A stretch of 64,000 nt of DNA from NCBI RefSeq assembly GCF_002865645.1, contig NW_020194558.1, positions 2,880,014 to 2,944,013 on the forward strand, in the 5' to 3' direction. The stretch is from Hyaloscypha bicolor E (taxonomy: Eukaryota; Ascomycota; Leotiomycetes; Helotiales; Hyaloscyphaceae). Shown piece after piece: positions 44,118-55,933 of the stretch. Under the pieces are notes generated by a model. It saw only the letters and a program-made list of their open reading frames with translations. It had not been told where the DNA came from and did not search any database. The first letter of the stretch is position 1. Each line of letters opens with the position of its first letter. Position numbers and translations under genes: made by a program.

Positions 44118-45776
44118 TACTTGATCGACGAGATCGTTTTGCGAGCCGAGCCCACCTTGTCCACCTGCGGCCATTCTCCAACGGCTCGGCAACCTCCCCC
44201 AGGCCAGGATTCCGGAAGCTCTTCCTGCCGCCGACTCTTGGACAGCATCGATATCGTCAATCTCAGCCAGTGAGAAGTATACGATCACAAGGCAGATTGG
44301 CAACCCGGGAGTTGGTTCATTCTCACAAGGCGCATTCCAGATATTGCCATCAACATCAAACGCTGACAGATCAACGTGGAGAGCCGGGGGGGGACATCTG
44401 CTGATCATCCAAGCATCAGCATCTTTCCGAAAGCACATACCGAATCCTGTCCTTTGCCTCTTTCATACTCGACAGCCCTGCAACATCTCCGAATTCGGGT
44501 CCCTGCTCTCGTTTGTTCCATTCAACCGACCCTCGAAACACATCACGGCCAATCCGCTGCTCCGTCGTATTGCCTGCATCACCTCTCAAACCAATCCCCA
44601 AAATCCGCCGGGAACATCGCAGGCATCATCTCGCCCGGTTTGTGGGCACCTGCACATCAGTGGTCGTCACACCCCACTATCCCCTGTGAGGCTCCCGCCA
44701 CCCGCAACTAAAAACCCACCCTAATGCAGCTTGTTCCAAAAATATATTTATATCTCAACCCCTGCAAACCTACACGACGTCGACGACTCAACGACTCGAC
44801 GCTTCCTCGACCCCGCCAAACACCACATCACAGCTCACCGAGTAACAGACGTTGCGTTCATGTCTGTGGCATCCCTTCTCATCGTCATTTCCGAAGCCGT
44901 TACGTGCGGTTAAGGACACTTCGGAGAACCAGCCGGTACCTGGATTCGGTTCGCCCGAGTCGACCGCAGCCGCACAGTTTGCTAGATCTTGATCCCTTCT
45001 TTCTGCACCGTCTTTCCAGCCCCGCGTCTGCATGCACCCAAAGCCAAGTGTTCGTTGCATACCGCTTACAGAGAACCACGAGTACCACCATGCTGCGCCA
45101 AGTAAACCTCTCGAGCTGATTTGATTCGTGGCCTTCCTCCCCACACCACCTCACTCTCTTCACTTTCTCCCCCTGCCAGCAAGTAGATGACGCCACATCA
45201 CTCCCCTCCCTTCCAAAGGAGCAATAAACATTTCCCTAATGAAACAAACATCCGCTCCCATGCACCCCATCACACCCTGTTTGAGATGTTGACCTGCATC
45301 GTCATCCCACAATAGAACATTCTCCTCCGGTCCCCCAGTCCCCTCTCCCCCTCAACGCCCTATCCAGCCACGCGATCTATTCCCAGTCCTTGGATGTTCT
45401 CCGGCGCTTAAATTCCTCGACTACTTCTTCTTCAATCTACCACCGGTAGTCGTCTACCAGGGGAGAAGCGTTTCCACTGGCCTTCTTTACAAGTCGGGAT
45501 TCTATGTTTAGAGTTTTGATATCGGGCTGGCTTCCCTGTTTTGGGAAGAGGGGAGGTGAGCGTTGAACTTCTGAGTCAGAGACGGAAAGGTTTAGGTACG
45601 GAGTGAAGGCGGGAATGGATGAGGTAGGTCAGCAGGAAGAGATAGATAGATTACTAAGAGAAGACCAGCTTTCCCTCTCCCTCTTGCAAGTCTCCTTAAT
45701 CTCCCTCGTTGCACTTGATTCATCTCCAAATCTTCCTACACCTGCACACACACACACAGCAGAGATTGATAGCAAC

Positions 45777-46738
45777 ATGACGACAGAAACCACGCACCTC
45801 CCCTCCATCCCTTCCTTCTCTGCATCTGCACAACACAGTATGATGTCAGGAACGCATCCTTCCGCTGGGGACTTTCGAGCACTGGCGGACTCGGATTCTC
45901 AAAAGCCCAACATCTCCCCAAACCCAAGCACATTCTGCATCCCATGGCCCTCGCAACTCCTGACTCAAACCCTCCACGCCCCATCACCACCTCCCTCTCA
46001 CCAAACCGCCTATCCATATCCCTATCCCTATCCCTATCCCTACCTACCCTCTCCGCCCCTCTCAGCCTCCTCTCAGGGCTCGCGAACACCAGAGGATCCC
46101 CAAGTACTCAGGAACAGGATCCTCCCTTCCCCCTCCCCCTCATCTCGAGATCGGGATCTCCCTCCTGCACGTCACGATAGCCGCCATCCCCTCTCCACCT
46201 CCAACGCAGGACCCACAACCCTCCCTCCCCACCCAAGTTCCGCCTCAAAGTGGAGCAAGGATACCTGCCACTGCTCCCTGCACTTCCATTTCGCACCAAC
46301 CACAGCCACAAACACAACCACAGCCACAACCACAGCCGCAAGCACAAGCACGGCAAAACCCACACCGACACCTGCTCGTCTTCTGCTTCCTGCGCCCTGC
46401 CTGGAACCGGGGATGTCGATTTCGGCAGATACGCAACGAGCACTAGTCTGTACGTAGCCGCGAATGCGAGGGATGCTTCAGCCGCCATCGGCCCCGCTGA
46501 AGACATCGCCAGAGCAGCAAACGCTCTCTGGACCCGTCTTTTGACGCACGTGGAAGGAGCCGTGGCAATGGCATTCGCAGTATCAATGTACCGCATCGCC
46601 TTCGGTAGGAAGAGCAGAGGAGAGGAGACGGAGGATAGGATGGGAGAGGAGAGGATAGAGGGATGGATGATCGATGGTCATACCGGGCGGGCAGGAACGG
46701 TGAAGGATGGGCGTGTATTCAAGACTGTAGATAGATAG
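45777..46738 (+). CDS. Hypothetical Ser/Pro-rich protein with a His-rich stretch
   Basis: From the ATG at 45777 the first frame is Ser/Thr/Pro-rich with a Tyr-Pro repeat (YPYPYPYPYPYL, from a 6-bp TATCCC repeat at 46012-46044). A GT-AG intron 46250-46305 (donor GTGGAG, acceptor CCACAG) would join it in frame to NHKHNHSHNHSRKHKHGK, a His-rich run, and then to a less biased tail: RYATSTSLYVAANARDASAA, EDIARAANALWTRLLTHVEG and AVAMAFAVSMYRIAFG, ending in VDR. That gives 301 residues. The tail has the look of amphipathic helices. I do not recognise the family, and the intron is a weak guess (two later acceptors also keep frame). Confidence 0.4.
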
Positions 46739-47368
46739 AGAGTCATGCCTACCTTCTATTCCCAAAGATGGGAGTAGAAGATCTGTATAAAGGCAAGACA
46801 GGAAAGACTGGAATGGAGCAGCAGCATCAAAGTCACTCACTTCATCTGCCAAATCACCGCAAGGTGTAATATTATCAGGGGAGTTTATTCGACTGGTAAC
46901 TAGCTAGGGACTGGGGTTCCGCAAACCCGCTCAACCAGGTGGCTCGAGAACTTAATCGACCAAGCACCTAGGAACAGATGAACGCCAAGCCTCCCACTGT
47001 GCAGGCATATCAAATCCAGCAAAGACAAAACAGCAAACGCCAAATGTTTTTTTTTCTTCTTTTCTTTTTTCAATGCTTCCGTGTGCGCCTCTCTCATGCT
47101 CATGAGTATGTATCTCCGGAACGCCAGAGAAATGCCGCTCCGATGATGCTGGGTATCGTGAATGCGAATATGGGGAGTACTCTACAAAAAGGAAATCTTG
47201 CTGAAACATTCAAATGCAATGCGGGAAAGGTCGGCTGTCGTGGAAAGGAGGAAGGTTTCGTGATGTAAAGAGGTATGTGGGTGGCAAATATGCGAACGAC
47301 GAAGCTAGATCGCGCCAACTCGAGTTGAGTCGTTGGAAAGGTTCGTGTAGACATGTATTGTTGAGAAT
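46739..47368. other. Intergenic, 630 bp, no gene seen
   Basis: Convergent 3' flanks of the orphan at 45777 and of TAF1. A pyrimidine/T run at 47046-47070 is the only notable feature. Confidence 0.5.
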
Positions 47369-50300
47369 TTAGGAGAACGACGGAGCCTGGATGGCGCCGA
47401 AGCCACCGTTGTTCGGAGCAATGTCCTCCTGCTTCATCGTACCGTTAAGCATAGGACAAAGCCTGTTGTAAAGTGTTAGCATATGTGTTCTACAGAAAAT
47501 AGATGCTGTAATTGAAACGCTGTGAACGAGGGAGGCTCATCGCGGAGCAGAGCTACTGAACAAGCTCGAACTCCTTGATGGCGGTTGAAGAAACTGGTTA
47601 TTCGCAATTGGGGCAGTACTTTTTGTTGGTCTTGATGTGGCCGGCTTGTCCACAATTGGCACATTTGCGCGTGGTACCGGTTGGCTTCTCGGTGGTTGGG
47701 GCGGGAGTCGACGAAGGGGAAAGAGCGGTCTCGGGTTCAGCCGATCGACGAGCGTTGAGACGGCCCTTTTGCTTCTCTCGAGCGTAGCGACGGTCGCGGT
47801 TGCGATTGAGACGGACAAGTTCGTCGTCGAGTCTATGCACGGTTAGCTCTGTCACTACCTTAATCTAGGTTTGGACGTACCTCTTCTGGTTAATCCTGTC
47901 TTGTTCGGGATCGCCAGTCGGCTTGAGATTGTAGACACTTTACGAAGGTCGAGGTTAGCAAATGCGTCAATGGATCCTTCCGCCCCTTCCTAAATGTATC
48001 GTCTGCAGTGGTGGTTACTTACTTGATTGCCATAGCGTCGCGCTCACGACGGCGTCTGAGATACTGGGTGACAACACGGGGATCCTTCACAATCTCGACA
48101 ACGTTGTCGACCTGGCCATAGGCATTGACGATCTTTCGGACAATGCGCAAGACGCGATTTGATTGTTGTGTACCACTGCTGAACACACTCGCGCTATCAT
48201 CGAAGTGAGGAGCAGGAGTTGCCGTTGAATGAGGAGTCTGGGCCACACCAAACTGTGCGCGATCACCAGCTTCCTCGGGTGTAATGGCATTAACTTCTCG
48301 CTCGGCGTTGTTCGACAAATCCTCCTTCTGGGCCTCCCAGATGACTCGAATGGCGTCATTGTAGAGCTTTTGCTGGGTCTTGACGTTGTATCCATGACCA
48401 TTGTTGTTCTTGGGATCCATCGCAGCGGCTCGAGCAGCTTCCATGGCTGGTGTGAGATCCGAATCAGGACCCTGAAGAGCTTCAAGATAGCCGCCCTTCA
48501 TGGATGTCTTGATGAAGCTGAATGCGAGTCCACGACCTGATGGGTCTCCAGCACCATGAAGTCGAAGCATTGCCTTGTCGGCCGAAGCCTCCAAGAAGGC
48601 CTTCGTGGTCTTCCAAGGTGCGAGGTTCTGCTCCAAGCTCTCGCCTTCCTCGTCGCCAGCATCATCATCTTCCTCGATAGCGAAACCGGCGTCTTCAAGA
48701 TGCTTTGCTCCAACTTGCATGGCATCAATCATACAAATCTCCTCTGGCTTGACCATGTTGCGGATTTGTGTTTCGTCGGGAATTACATCACCAGGCTTCA
48801 TTCTCCAGACCTTCTCGGTCTTGTCATAGAGAATGAACTCCTTGAGCTTCTGCCGATTCTGCATGTCGCTGGAGTCGGTAATGTGGGCAGTGATATCTCC
48901 GATCTTCAAGTGATGTTGTGGGCTGTGGCGAATCTTTCGGTAGGCAATCATCTTCATGCGATTCTTGGCAGCATTCGTAACCTTTCTCGAATGAGGGCCA
49001 GGAACGTCCATAGAAGGAAATTGTTGTCCAACGGCGAAGAGGTTGTCGATATTTCGAATGTGCCAAGAGAAGCCGCCAACGCCAGTGCTGCTTCGGACCA
49101 CCAAGAAGTCTGTGTTCTTTGGCTCATGCTTGAAGATGGGAGCACGGAACATCGAATTGTGGAGAGTTCGGACAGTCTCGCCGGGATCAACCATTCCAAA
49201 GTTTGCGAAAGGAGATCTGTCTTCAGGAAGCAGAACTTCAGTATCACCAAGCTTATCCTCTGGCTGCGGACGCTCCTTGTCATCAGCATCCTTGCGTCGG
49301 TAGTAATTGACAACTCGATTGCCCATGCCGAAGTTGGAAAGCACAGTAGGATGCTCCTCGGAGTACTCAAACAGGGTTGCAGTGGAGTAGTGATCAGAAA
49401 GAGAAAGGTCCTTGGTCTCCTTGAATAGTTCGATGGTTGACAAGCCCCGGGCTTCCTTCTTCTTTCGCATACCAGGCTTCGAGAAGAAGATAGGTTGATT
49501 AATGAATCTGGTGAGTTGGAGAGGGGGTCGATGGAATGATCGCAGTTCGTGGTTCTGGAGCTTGGTCCGATAGTAAGGCCATTGAAGCTTCTGAGCGGGC
49601 ATACTATGTTCGATGGAGACACTACCAAGGTGTTGTCGAACCTTGCTTTGGTGATTCTCCTTCAGTGCATCGTATGCCTCGTCATTGGAGATGTTGAATC
49701 GTTCCTTAAGAGTCGAAGTGAAGGTGCCGGTTCCGACGCGCTTGTATCCTCTGGCGATGCGTTGGCGCTTCGCGGGCTTGAACTCTTGGACATCAACCAG
49801 AATGTATGGATCGTTGAGATCAAGAATGACGCGCTTCGAAGTATGGGCTGTCATTTGCTCGAAATTATCGAAGTTGGGAACAGGATATTGCGGAGCGAAA
49901 ACGAAGTCAGAAAGCTTTGGCTTTTCAACGGTCTTTCTACGTTGTGAAGGATCTCCAAGAAACTCGCGCTCCCAGTCGTCCAAAGGTGCCTCCTCCTGCT
50001 CGATCTCAACCTCCGGGATCATATTGATCATTGACTCAAGGTCGAGGATCGCGATCTTGTGTTCAGCGTACGAACGACCGCCAACCTTCTCATTTGGGTC
50101 AGGGGGGGAGTAATCGAAGCCATCATCGCTGTCGCTCTCATCAGAAGACTCGTCGACAATCGCAACAAGACCTTTGATTTCTGCCTCTTCAACTCGCTTG
50201 CGCTTATCACCGGTTGCTGGACCTGCCGATCGAAAGGTCTTCTCCAAGTCAGGAGCAAGATCTAAGCTGGCTTTGGTCGGGTTGACGGACTTTGGTGTCT

Positions 50301-50916
50301 TTAGTGGTTGCTTCGGCTCAGCTTGTTCCTCGGGGCCCGGCATGAGCGTGTTCCAGGACAAGATACCGCCTTTCTCATAACCTTGCTTGACGTAGTCTTC
50401 GTAGATGGCCGCAGTTTCAGGGATAGTCGCGTCAAGAACCATGGGATCATTGGGGAAGTTGAGGTTGTAGAGATCCTCTTCCTCCTCAGGCTCCTCTGGC
50501 TCCAAGGAGGGCAAGGTGAGGCCGCCATTGACGCGTGATTGTTGCGCAGTGCCGTTGAGGTGAATTTCTTCGTGGACGTCGTGCTCGCCGAAGAGATCGT
50601 GTGTGTCTTCATCGCCAAATAGATCATCGACATCTAGGCCAGCATCGTCATCTTGTTCTAGCTTGATATCACCGCTGGCTGGTTCTTCGTCCGGGAGATC
50701 GTCATCATCGCTGATATCCTCGTAGTCCATAGCATCGTCTGCCTTCTCGCCGAGATCGAGGGGACGGTTGAGGTCGATGAGTGGGTTGCCGCCATCGCCG
50801 TTCTGTGTGGAGCTCAAGACGCTGGCAACGAGACGGTCATCTTCAGCCTGTCGCTCGTCCCAGTCGATGTTCTCGAGCTCGAAGTACTCGGGTGGGGGCA
50901 TCTCGTGGGACGCCAT
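47369..50916 (-). CDS. taf1: Transcription initiation factor TFIID subunit 1 (TAF1)
   Basis: The largest TFIID subunit, which binds TBP and recruits RNA polymerase II at core promoters. Exons 48023-50916, 47881-47937, 47620-47832 and 47369-47462 total 3258 bp, giving 1085 residues. The N-terminus (PPEYFELENIDWDERQAEDD, then acidic DEDTHDLFG-type repeats) corresponds to the TBP-inhibiting TAND part. The conserved central domain (DUF3591) runs from about residue 330: QWPYYRTKLQNHELRSFHRP, NYYRRKDADDKERP, VVRSSTGVGGFSWHIRNID. Near the C-terminus is a CCHC zinc knuckle, CANCGQAGHIKTNKKLC, with Cys1041, Cys1044, His1049 and Cys1057, reassembled only by the 157-bp last intron. As in other fungi there are no bromodomains. 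The ATG at 50914-50916 is preferred to the extended frame, which runs through the inverted repeat. Confidence 0.96.
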
Positions 50917-51797
50917 GGTCTTGGGTGTTGATCCTGCTGTCCTCCACCGAGCAGATTCACCTCGAATGGGACCGAGGCTTATCAACGTGGAGACCGCGGC
51001 GCAAGAGTGTTCGCGATGTGATTTCGCAATGGAAAGAGACGCGCAAATGGTGACTATGTAGAGAAAAGAGTGGTGCAGGAGTTTGGTGTCGATTGAGATC
51101 GCAGTCGACGTTTGGTTGGTGTTGAAAAGAGGGCGCGAGGGGTTGGTTTTATCCCTTCGTCCGGTAGAAACTGTCCACGCTAGCAAGGGGGGCCTGGCTC
51201 AGGGCGAAAACGTATGCCTTTGCTTAGAAACCTATTAGTCATCTATCGCCTTTTCGCCCTGAGCCAGGCCCCCCTGCTAGTGTGGACAGTTTCTACCGGA
51301 CGAAGGGATAGAAAACTGACGTCGGAGCTCTGGCGGAGGGAATGCGCGCTAACAGCACTAGCGCAGGATTTACAGGGCTGAATCACGTGCCATGGACATG
51401 GGTCTAAAGTTCCCCTCTCCACTTTCCAGGTGAATCGTAGCCATTCAATACAACCACCTTTGTTGCTGCAACCGCCTTACTTTTGCCTTTAAGTTACCCA
51501 TTCCAAGCTAAGCTGCATTCATAGATTTTGTACATGCCGAAGGTTAGCCTTGTCATCGAGTCAGCTCATGCACAGTGGAACATAGCACCAGCTAGCTGCT
51601 GATCATTTGCGCCCTTGGATCAACTCCGGAACGAAAAGAAATTGTTCGACGAAAGTCACAGGCGGTGTTACATCTCATCAATAACTTCACAGCCTCTTAA
51701 ACTTTGTTCTTTTATATTGGAGTTCCGAAAAAACCGGCAAGGGCCGAGGTGTCTGCGCTGGTCGAATCAACTGGCTGGGCAGTCTCGGTCATCAAAC
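50917..51797. promoter_or_regulatory. Shared divergent promoter region of TAF1 and the dehydratase
   Basis: About 880 bp between divergent start codons. It contains a 168-bp inverted-repeat structure (listed separately). The remainder has no supported gene. Confidence 0.5.
51147..51315. repeat. Near-perfect inverted repeat with 64-65 bp arms
   Basis: The left arm 51147-51210 pairs with the right arm 51251-51315; the 40-nt spacer is 51211-51250. The arms differ by one substitution and two single-base gaps (near 51185/51275 and at the outer end). The hairpin ends 230 bp from the TAF1 start and 480 bp from the dehydratase start. No coding potential, no obvious target-site duplication. It could be a foldback MITE relic or a hairpin produced by a copying event. 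Confidence 0.9.
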
Positions 51798-53367
51798 ATG
51801 GCAGCTACCTCCTACTATCCCCTTTCTTCAAAGGAAGAATTGTTGAAATATTTTGTTGGAAAATCGTTGAAAGATGTTGTAACACCTGCGGCGGTGCTTG
51901 ATCTGAGCAAATTAAAGAGCAACTGCAGCCAGATGCTGGAAGCTGTTGATACCTTGAAGTTTGGATGGAGAGCTCATATCAAAACACACAAGGTTTGGAG
52001 ACCAACCCTTTCAGTGAAGCTGAGATTGTACCTCGCTGCATCTATATAATTATTAGGCGGCTTTGCACGCTTCGAATTACACCTCATGGGCTGATCTTTG
52101 TACAGACTACGGAACTCACAAGGCTGCAAGTTGGTGGAGGCTTGGGGCCAGTCAACATCATTGTCTCGACCTTGATAGAAGCTGAAAATATCATCCCCTT
52201 ACTACTGGAATACGAAGCAGCAGGTAGAGTAGTCAGCGTAGGTTCTGGTTCATTCGCACACTGTTGACCATTTCTAACTCACTCCAGCTCCTCTACAGCT
52301 TCCCCGTGACTCCAGCCGCTGCCGAGCGCCTCTCCCTAATCTCCAAAGCCCTCGGACCGAACGGACTTTCTCTTATGGTTGACCACCCCGACCAACTCCC
52401 CGCAATTCTCGCCATTCATTACAATACCTCCATCGTTCCTCAGATCTTCCTCAAAATTGATATGGGCGCGCGCCGGGCCGGGGTAGCTCCTCAGACAGAA
52501 GCTTGTTCCTCTCTGCTCAGCTCCCTTCTCTCCTTTGAATCGGCAGGCAAGGCGCATCTTCTCGGCCTCTATGCCCATGCAGGACAATCATACTACGGCT
52601 CCCGTCGATCGACCGCCCTAGACTTGCTGCGTCAAGAATTCGAGGCCCTGCTCGTAACTGCCTCGGCCGTCCACTCTGTGACTCCATCTAAACATCTGAT
52701 TCTCTCTGTCGGCGCAACACCTACCACAACCTCCATCCGCAATTTGCTCATCGACCACGAAGATTCGGATGCCACTCCTACGGTAGAAGGGAAAGCAATA
52801 GCAGCTTTAAGAGCCACAATCGCTGCGATACGGGAGCAGAAGTGCGCGATCGAAGTCCATGCTGGCGTCTACCCAACGCTTGATATCCAGCAGCTATCTA
52901 CACATGCTCTTCCCACCGAAGGACCGCACGCAATGCTCACCTGGAATGATCTCGCTCTTACTATAGTTGCTGAAGTAGCTTCTGTCTACCCCAGCCGTGG
53001 GAAGAACGGCACTCCGGAAGCCTTACTTGGAAGCGGAACTCTCGCCTTGGGCAGAGAACCATGCAAAGCCTACGAAGGCTGGGGAATCTTGACTCCCTGG
53101 AATCGCCCAGGAGTCGGCATGCCTAGCGCTGGACCAGAGAACCATGTTGGGTGGCATGTTGGAAGGATTAGTCAGGAACATGGGATCTTGGTTTGGAGTG
53201 GAGAGGGGAATCCTGAAGAATTGAGCGTAGGGCAGAAGGTTCGGGTTTGGCCGAATCATGCTTGCGTTGCTGGGGCTGGGTTTGGGTGGTATTTAATTGT
53301 GGATGAGACGAAGGTAGGAAGGGAGGATGAGATTATTGATGTTTGGCCCAGGTGGAGAGGGTGGTGA
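51798..53367 (+). CDS. D-serine dehydratase-like PLP enzyme
   Basis: A fold-type III pyridoxal-phosphate enzyme, 468 residues, exons 51798-51992, 52106-52237 and 52288-53367. The N-terminal domain is an alanine-racemase-like barrel with RAHIKTHK at the end of exon 1; the first Lys of HIKTHK (about residue 62) should hold PLP. The C-terminal domain has the zinc site PNHACVAGAGFGWY with His433 and Cys435, characteristic of the eukaryotic D-serine dehydratase (Dsd1) family. These enzymes convert D-serine to pyruvate and ammonia in the cytosol and are zinc-dependent. D-threonine aldolases share the fold but lack the same zinc pair, so dehydratase is more likely. Divergent from TAF1. Confidence 0.91.
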
Positions 53368-53575
53368 AGCTTCAAATAAGCGGCTTTGGTATTGAGTAAT
53401 ATTACGGTAATGGATCACGAAGAAACGACGAATAGCTAGAAATGCTTTAATGAATCAAATGGCGTTCTAGAACATACACTGGAATGGTATACCCATCCAA
53501 AGCAAAACACCAAACGCCACATTTCCCTTCCCCAATTTTTGTCGACTTTTCACCAGCTCAGTCTATGATAGCCAC

Positions 53576-55023
53576 TCATTTACACCTCTTCTCCACCACA
53601 CTTGCGCCAAACTCCTGATACTCAGCCTTCGAAATCCACATCTGATGAAACGTCCCCAGACTCCCCAAAATGCTCCCCCCAATCCAGCTGCCAAATCTTC
53701 TCTCGGCCGTAAGTCCCGCCGCTTGGATCTTAATCCTCGCACCAGGATACATAGCCATCAGCTCATTGTTCAGTCTGTCCGTAAACCCATTAACCAGCGT
53801 CGTGCCTCCCGTAACTACAATATTCTGCAGCAAATGTGCACGCAGATCCATATCCACGGCGCTGATACTCGCCTTCACCATCTCCGGAATCGTCATCTTC
53901 GTGCCCGGCTGCTCATTGGGGACAGGGAGGGCGGCTTTCTCGTCCCACATGCCTTCAGCGACTGTTAAGCGCTCAACGCCCCACATTTGGTTCGCGCCAT
54001 CTGGGAACTCGAAAACGCGGCCAGGCTGCGAGCGCGCATAGTCGAGGTTATTGCTGCCGGTGGCGTTCATGCTGTTTAGTCTGCCTGGCCCGGACCAGAC
54101 TTGGACAACTGATTCTTTGAACTCAGTCAGAACACGCTCTTCTTCCAATGCTCTGAAGCTTTCCGAAGGCTCCTTCTCGTATTTTCGGTAGATGGCTTGG
54201 GCGGGAGCTCCTGCGTCGACAGGTGTCTTGGATGCAATCATGTAGTGTGGGATAAGCTCAACCTTTGGATCTTGTGATGCAAACAGGGAGCGCAGTTGTG
54301 ACGACAGCCAGTTCCCACCGAGATTCGATCGCTGGACTGATTTCTTGAGGATCAAGCCATCGTGGATACCGATCACTGACGCAGTTGAAGCACCAACATC
54401 AACTACAAGAGCAGTAGCCTTGCCAGACCCAAACGCAGCCATGACACAGTTCCTTGCGAGCCAGAAGGCAGGACATCCCCAGCTCTCCATAGCAATCTCA
54501 ATGCTCCTCTCCCTGTTCTTCACACTATTCCATGCCGTCTCTGTCATCAGCAGCGGATGCTCCTCAAGCGCCTTCTCCCCCTCCTCCACGGCCTCCATCT
54601 CCATCTCCAGATCCTTGTTATCATCATTCAACCCATTGTGCCTTGGATCCGCCTGCTTGAAGCTCGTCAATCGCGAAGTGATCGCGTATTCCCACAATGA
54701 GGTAGCAGTGTCCCAGTCCTCGACGATTCCTTCCTTGGACATGGGGTTGCGGATCTCGAGGTTCGCCTGGGGGTTGTGGATTGCGTTGTCGCCGAAGATG
54801 AGGCGTCCGTCGGGCGTTGCGCCGTAGTGGGAGTTGACGAAGGACTTTGGGGCATCTTCTCCTGCGAAGCCGGCGCGCACGCTAGAGTAACCTGGGTCCA
54901 GGACGATTGCTGAGACTTCATCTGCGAGGGGTTAGGGTTGAGCGAGGAGGGGGTTGAGAGCTTCGTACCTCCGCCGTAGACGTCCGTCGGCTGCATTGAG
55001 GAGTTCAATGTTTGAGCCGCCAT
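53576..55023 (-). CDS. arp4: Nuclear actin-related protein Arp4
   Basis: A 466-residue actin-fold protein from exons 54969-55023 and 53576-54921. It begins MAAQTLNSSMQPTDVYGG and, after a 47-bp intron, DEVSAIVLDPGYSSVRAGFAGEDAP, the actin phosphate-1 loop. Later motifs are SYG-like IPEMVKASISAVDMDLR, VVTGGTTLVNGFTDRLN and RRFGSWIGGSILGSLGTFHQMWISKAEYQEFG, which ends as actin does. The insertion rich in Glu/Met (LEMEMEAVEEGEKALEEHP) after the first domain distinguishes Arp4/BAF53 from actin. Arp4 is a shared subunit of the NuA4, SWR1 and INO80 chromatin complexes. The gene converges on the dehydratase 3' end with about 200 bp between. Confidence 0.94.
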
Positions 55024-55933
55024 GATTAACGCGTCCTGGGGTGATTACAGGAAGTGCTTGAGAAAGGCGGCGGAGAGATGTCAATTGTCGCGTAGGGAGG
55101 CTAGAAATTCGAGATGTGGTTCAGCGTTCGTGGCAGGCCAAAGGCGGTGAAGTTTTCTGCCGCGAGCTCCGCTTCCCAATAAGTGTTTTCACAACTCTCT
55201 CTCCGTCTACCTCAGTTCATCTCACTTTTACTAAGGTGTATTCCCCCCCCCTAAGTTTTATCACACATGAACTATTGTGTTTAAAGAGGAATGGTTTTCC
55301 TATTCTTTTGCCCCTGTCATTTCTTCACGATGCGGCATTTGAAACCGAGATTTTAGAAATAAGGAAATCAAAGCTGGTATTTTCCTTCCAAAATGCTTCT
55401 CCAGCCATCTGTCATTTGGAGGTTGCCATTTTAATATGGAGCTTCCACCGAGTTTTGGGGCAGCATTACAGCACCTGCGACGCCGGGACCGACTGTCTTG
55501 TGCCTTGCCAAGTTTGTGCTTGTCAGCCTCCTTAATACAACGCAGAGACCACTTCCAAGTTCCCTTCACTTCATTTTAGAATTTTTGGTTTGGATGTGTG
55601 GGATATACACCCGTCGTAACTTCCATCCAATAAGCTTGTCCAGTCAGCTCGAGTCTCACCCCAAATCACACCCAGAAACGATGGCCGGCGAGATGACAAA
55701 GAAGGAACTCGGAGCTGGTTTTATTCCAACCACAATTACTTTGTGTATCTTGGTGCCCTTTTTCTGAAGTGTCAGCCCTTCCCCCGTGAGAATAATAAGC
55801 TAGTTTTATGGCGGCAGAGGTAGGACACCCAGCGGCGCCTCAGTCAGTCATATATAACCTTCACACTTGTCATGCCAGAAAATGTTTCTTTTCTCTTCAT
55901 CATTCCCTCACGATTTTCTCTCCCGCTAAAAAA
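55024..55933. other. Divergent region between Arp4 and the DHA2 transporter
   Basis: About 910 bp with no supported gene. A TATATAA at 55851-55857 is 77 bp ahead of the transporter start codon. Confidence 0.5.
55851..55857 (+). promoter_or_regulatory. Candidate TATA box for the DHA2 transporter
   Basis: TATATAA 77 bp upstream of the ATG at 55934, a normal distance for a core promoter. Sequence match only. Confidence 0.4.

Larger units (their letters stand above)
42262..45776. other. Long non-coding stretch upstream of the MADS gene, 3.5 kb
   Basis: No gene could be supported. Frames up to 253 codons on either strand are low-complexity translations of repeats. The stretch includes a poly-G tract, a 16-bp and an 8-bp tandem array (listed separately) and CT-rich blocks between 45120 and 45400. 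It may be the extended promoter and 5' leader of the MADS gene on one side and of the orphan at 45777 on the other. Confidence 0.5.

Noticed and set aside
43677..44438. A 253-codon minus-strand frame, the longest in the region upstream of the MADS gene
   Set aside because: It reads through the 8-bp tandem array, has low-complexity composition and no domain; overlapping frames on both strands are equally open.
48556..49428. A 290-codon plus-strand frame
   Set aside because: It is the antisense shadow of the TAF1 exon.
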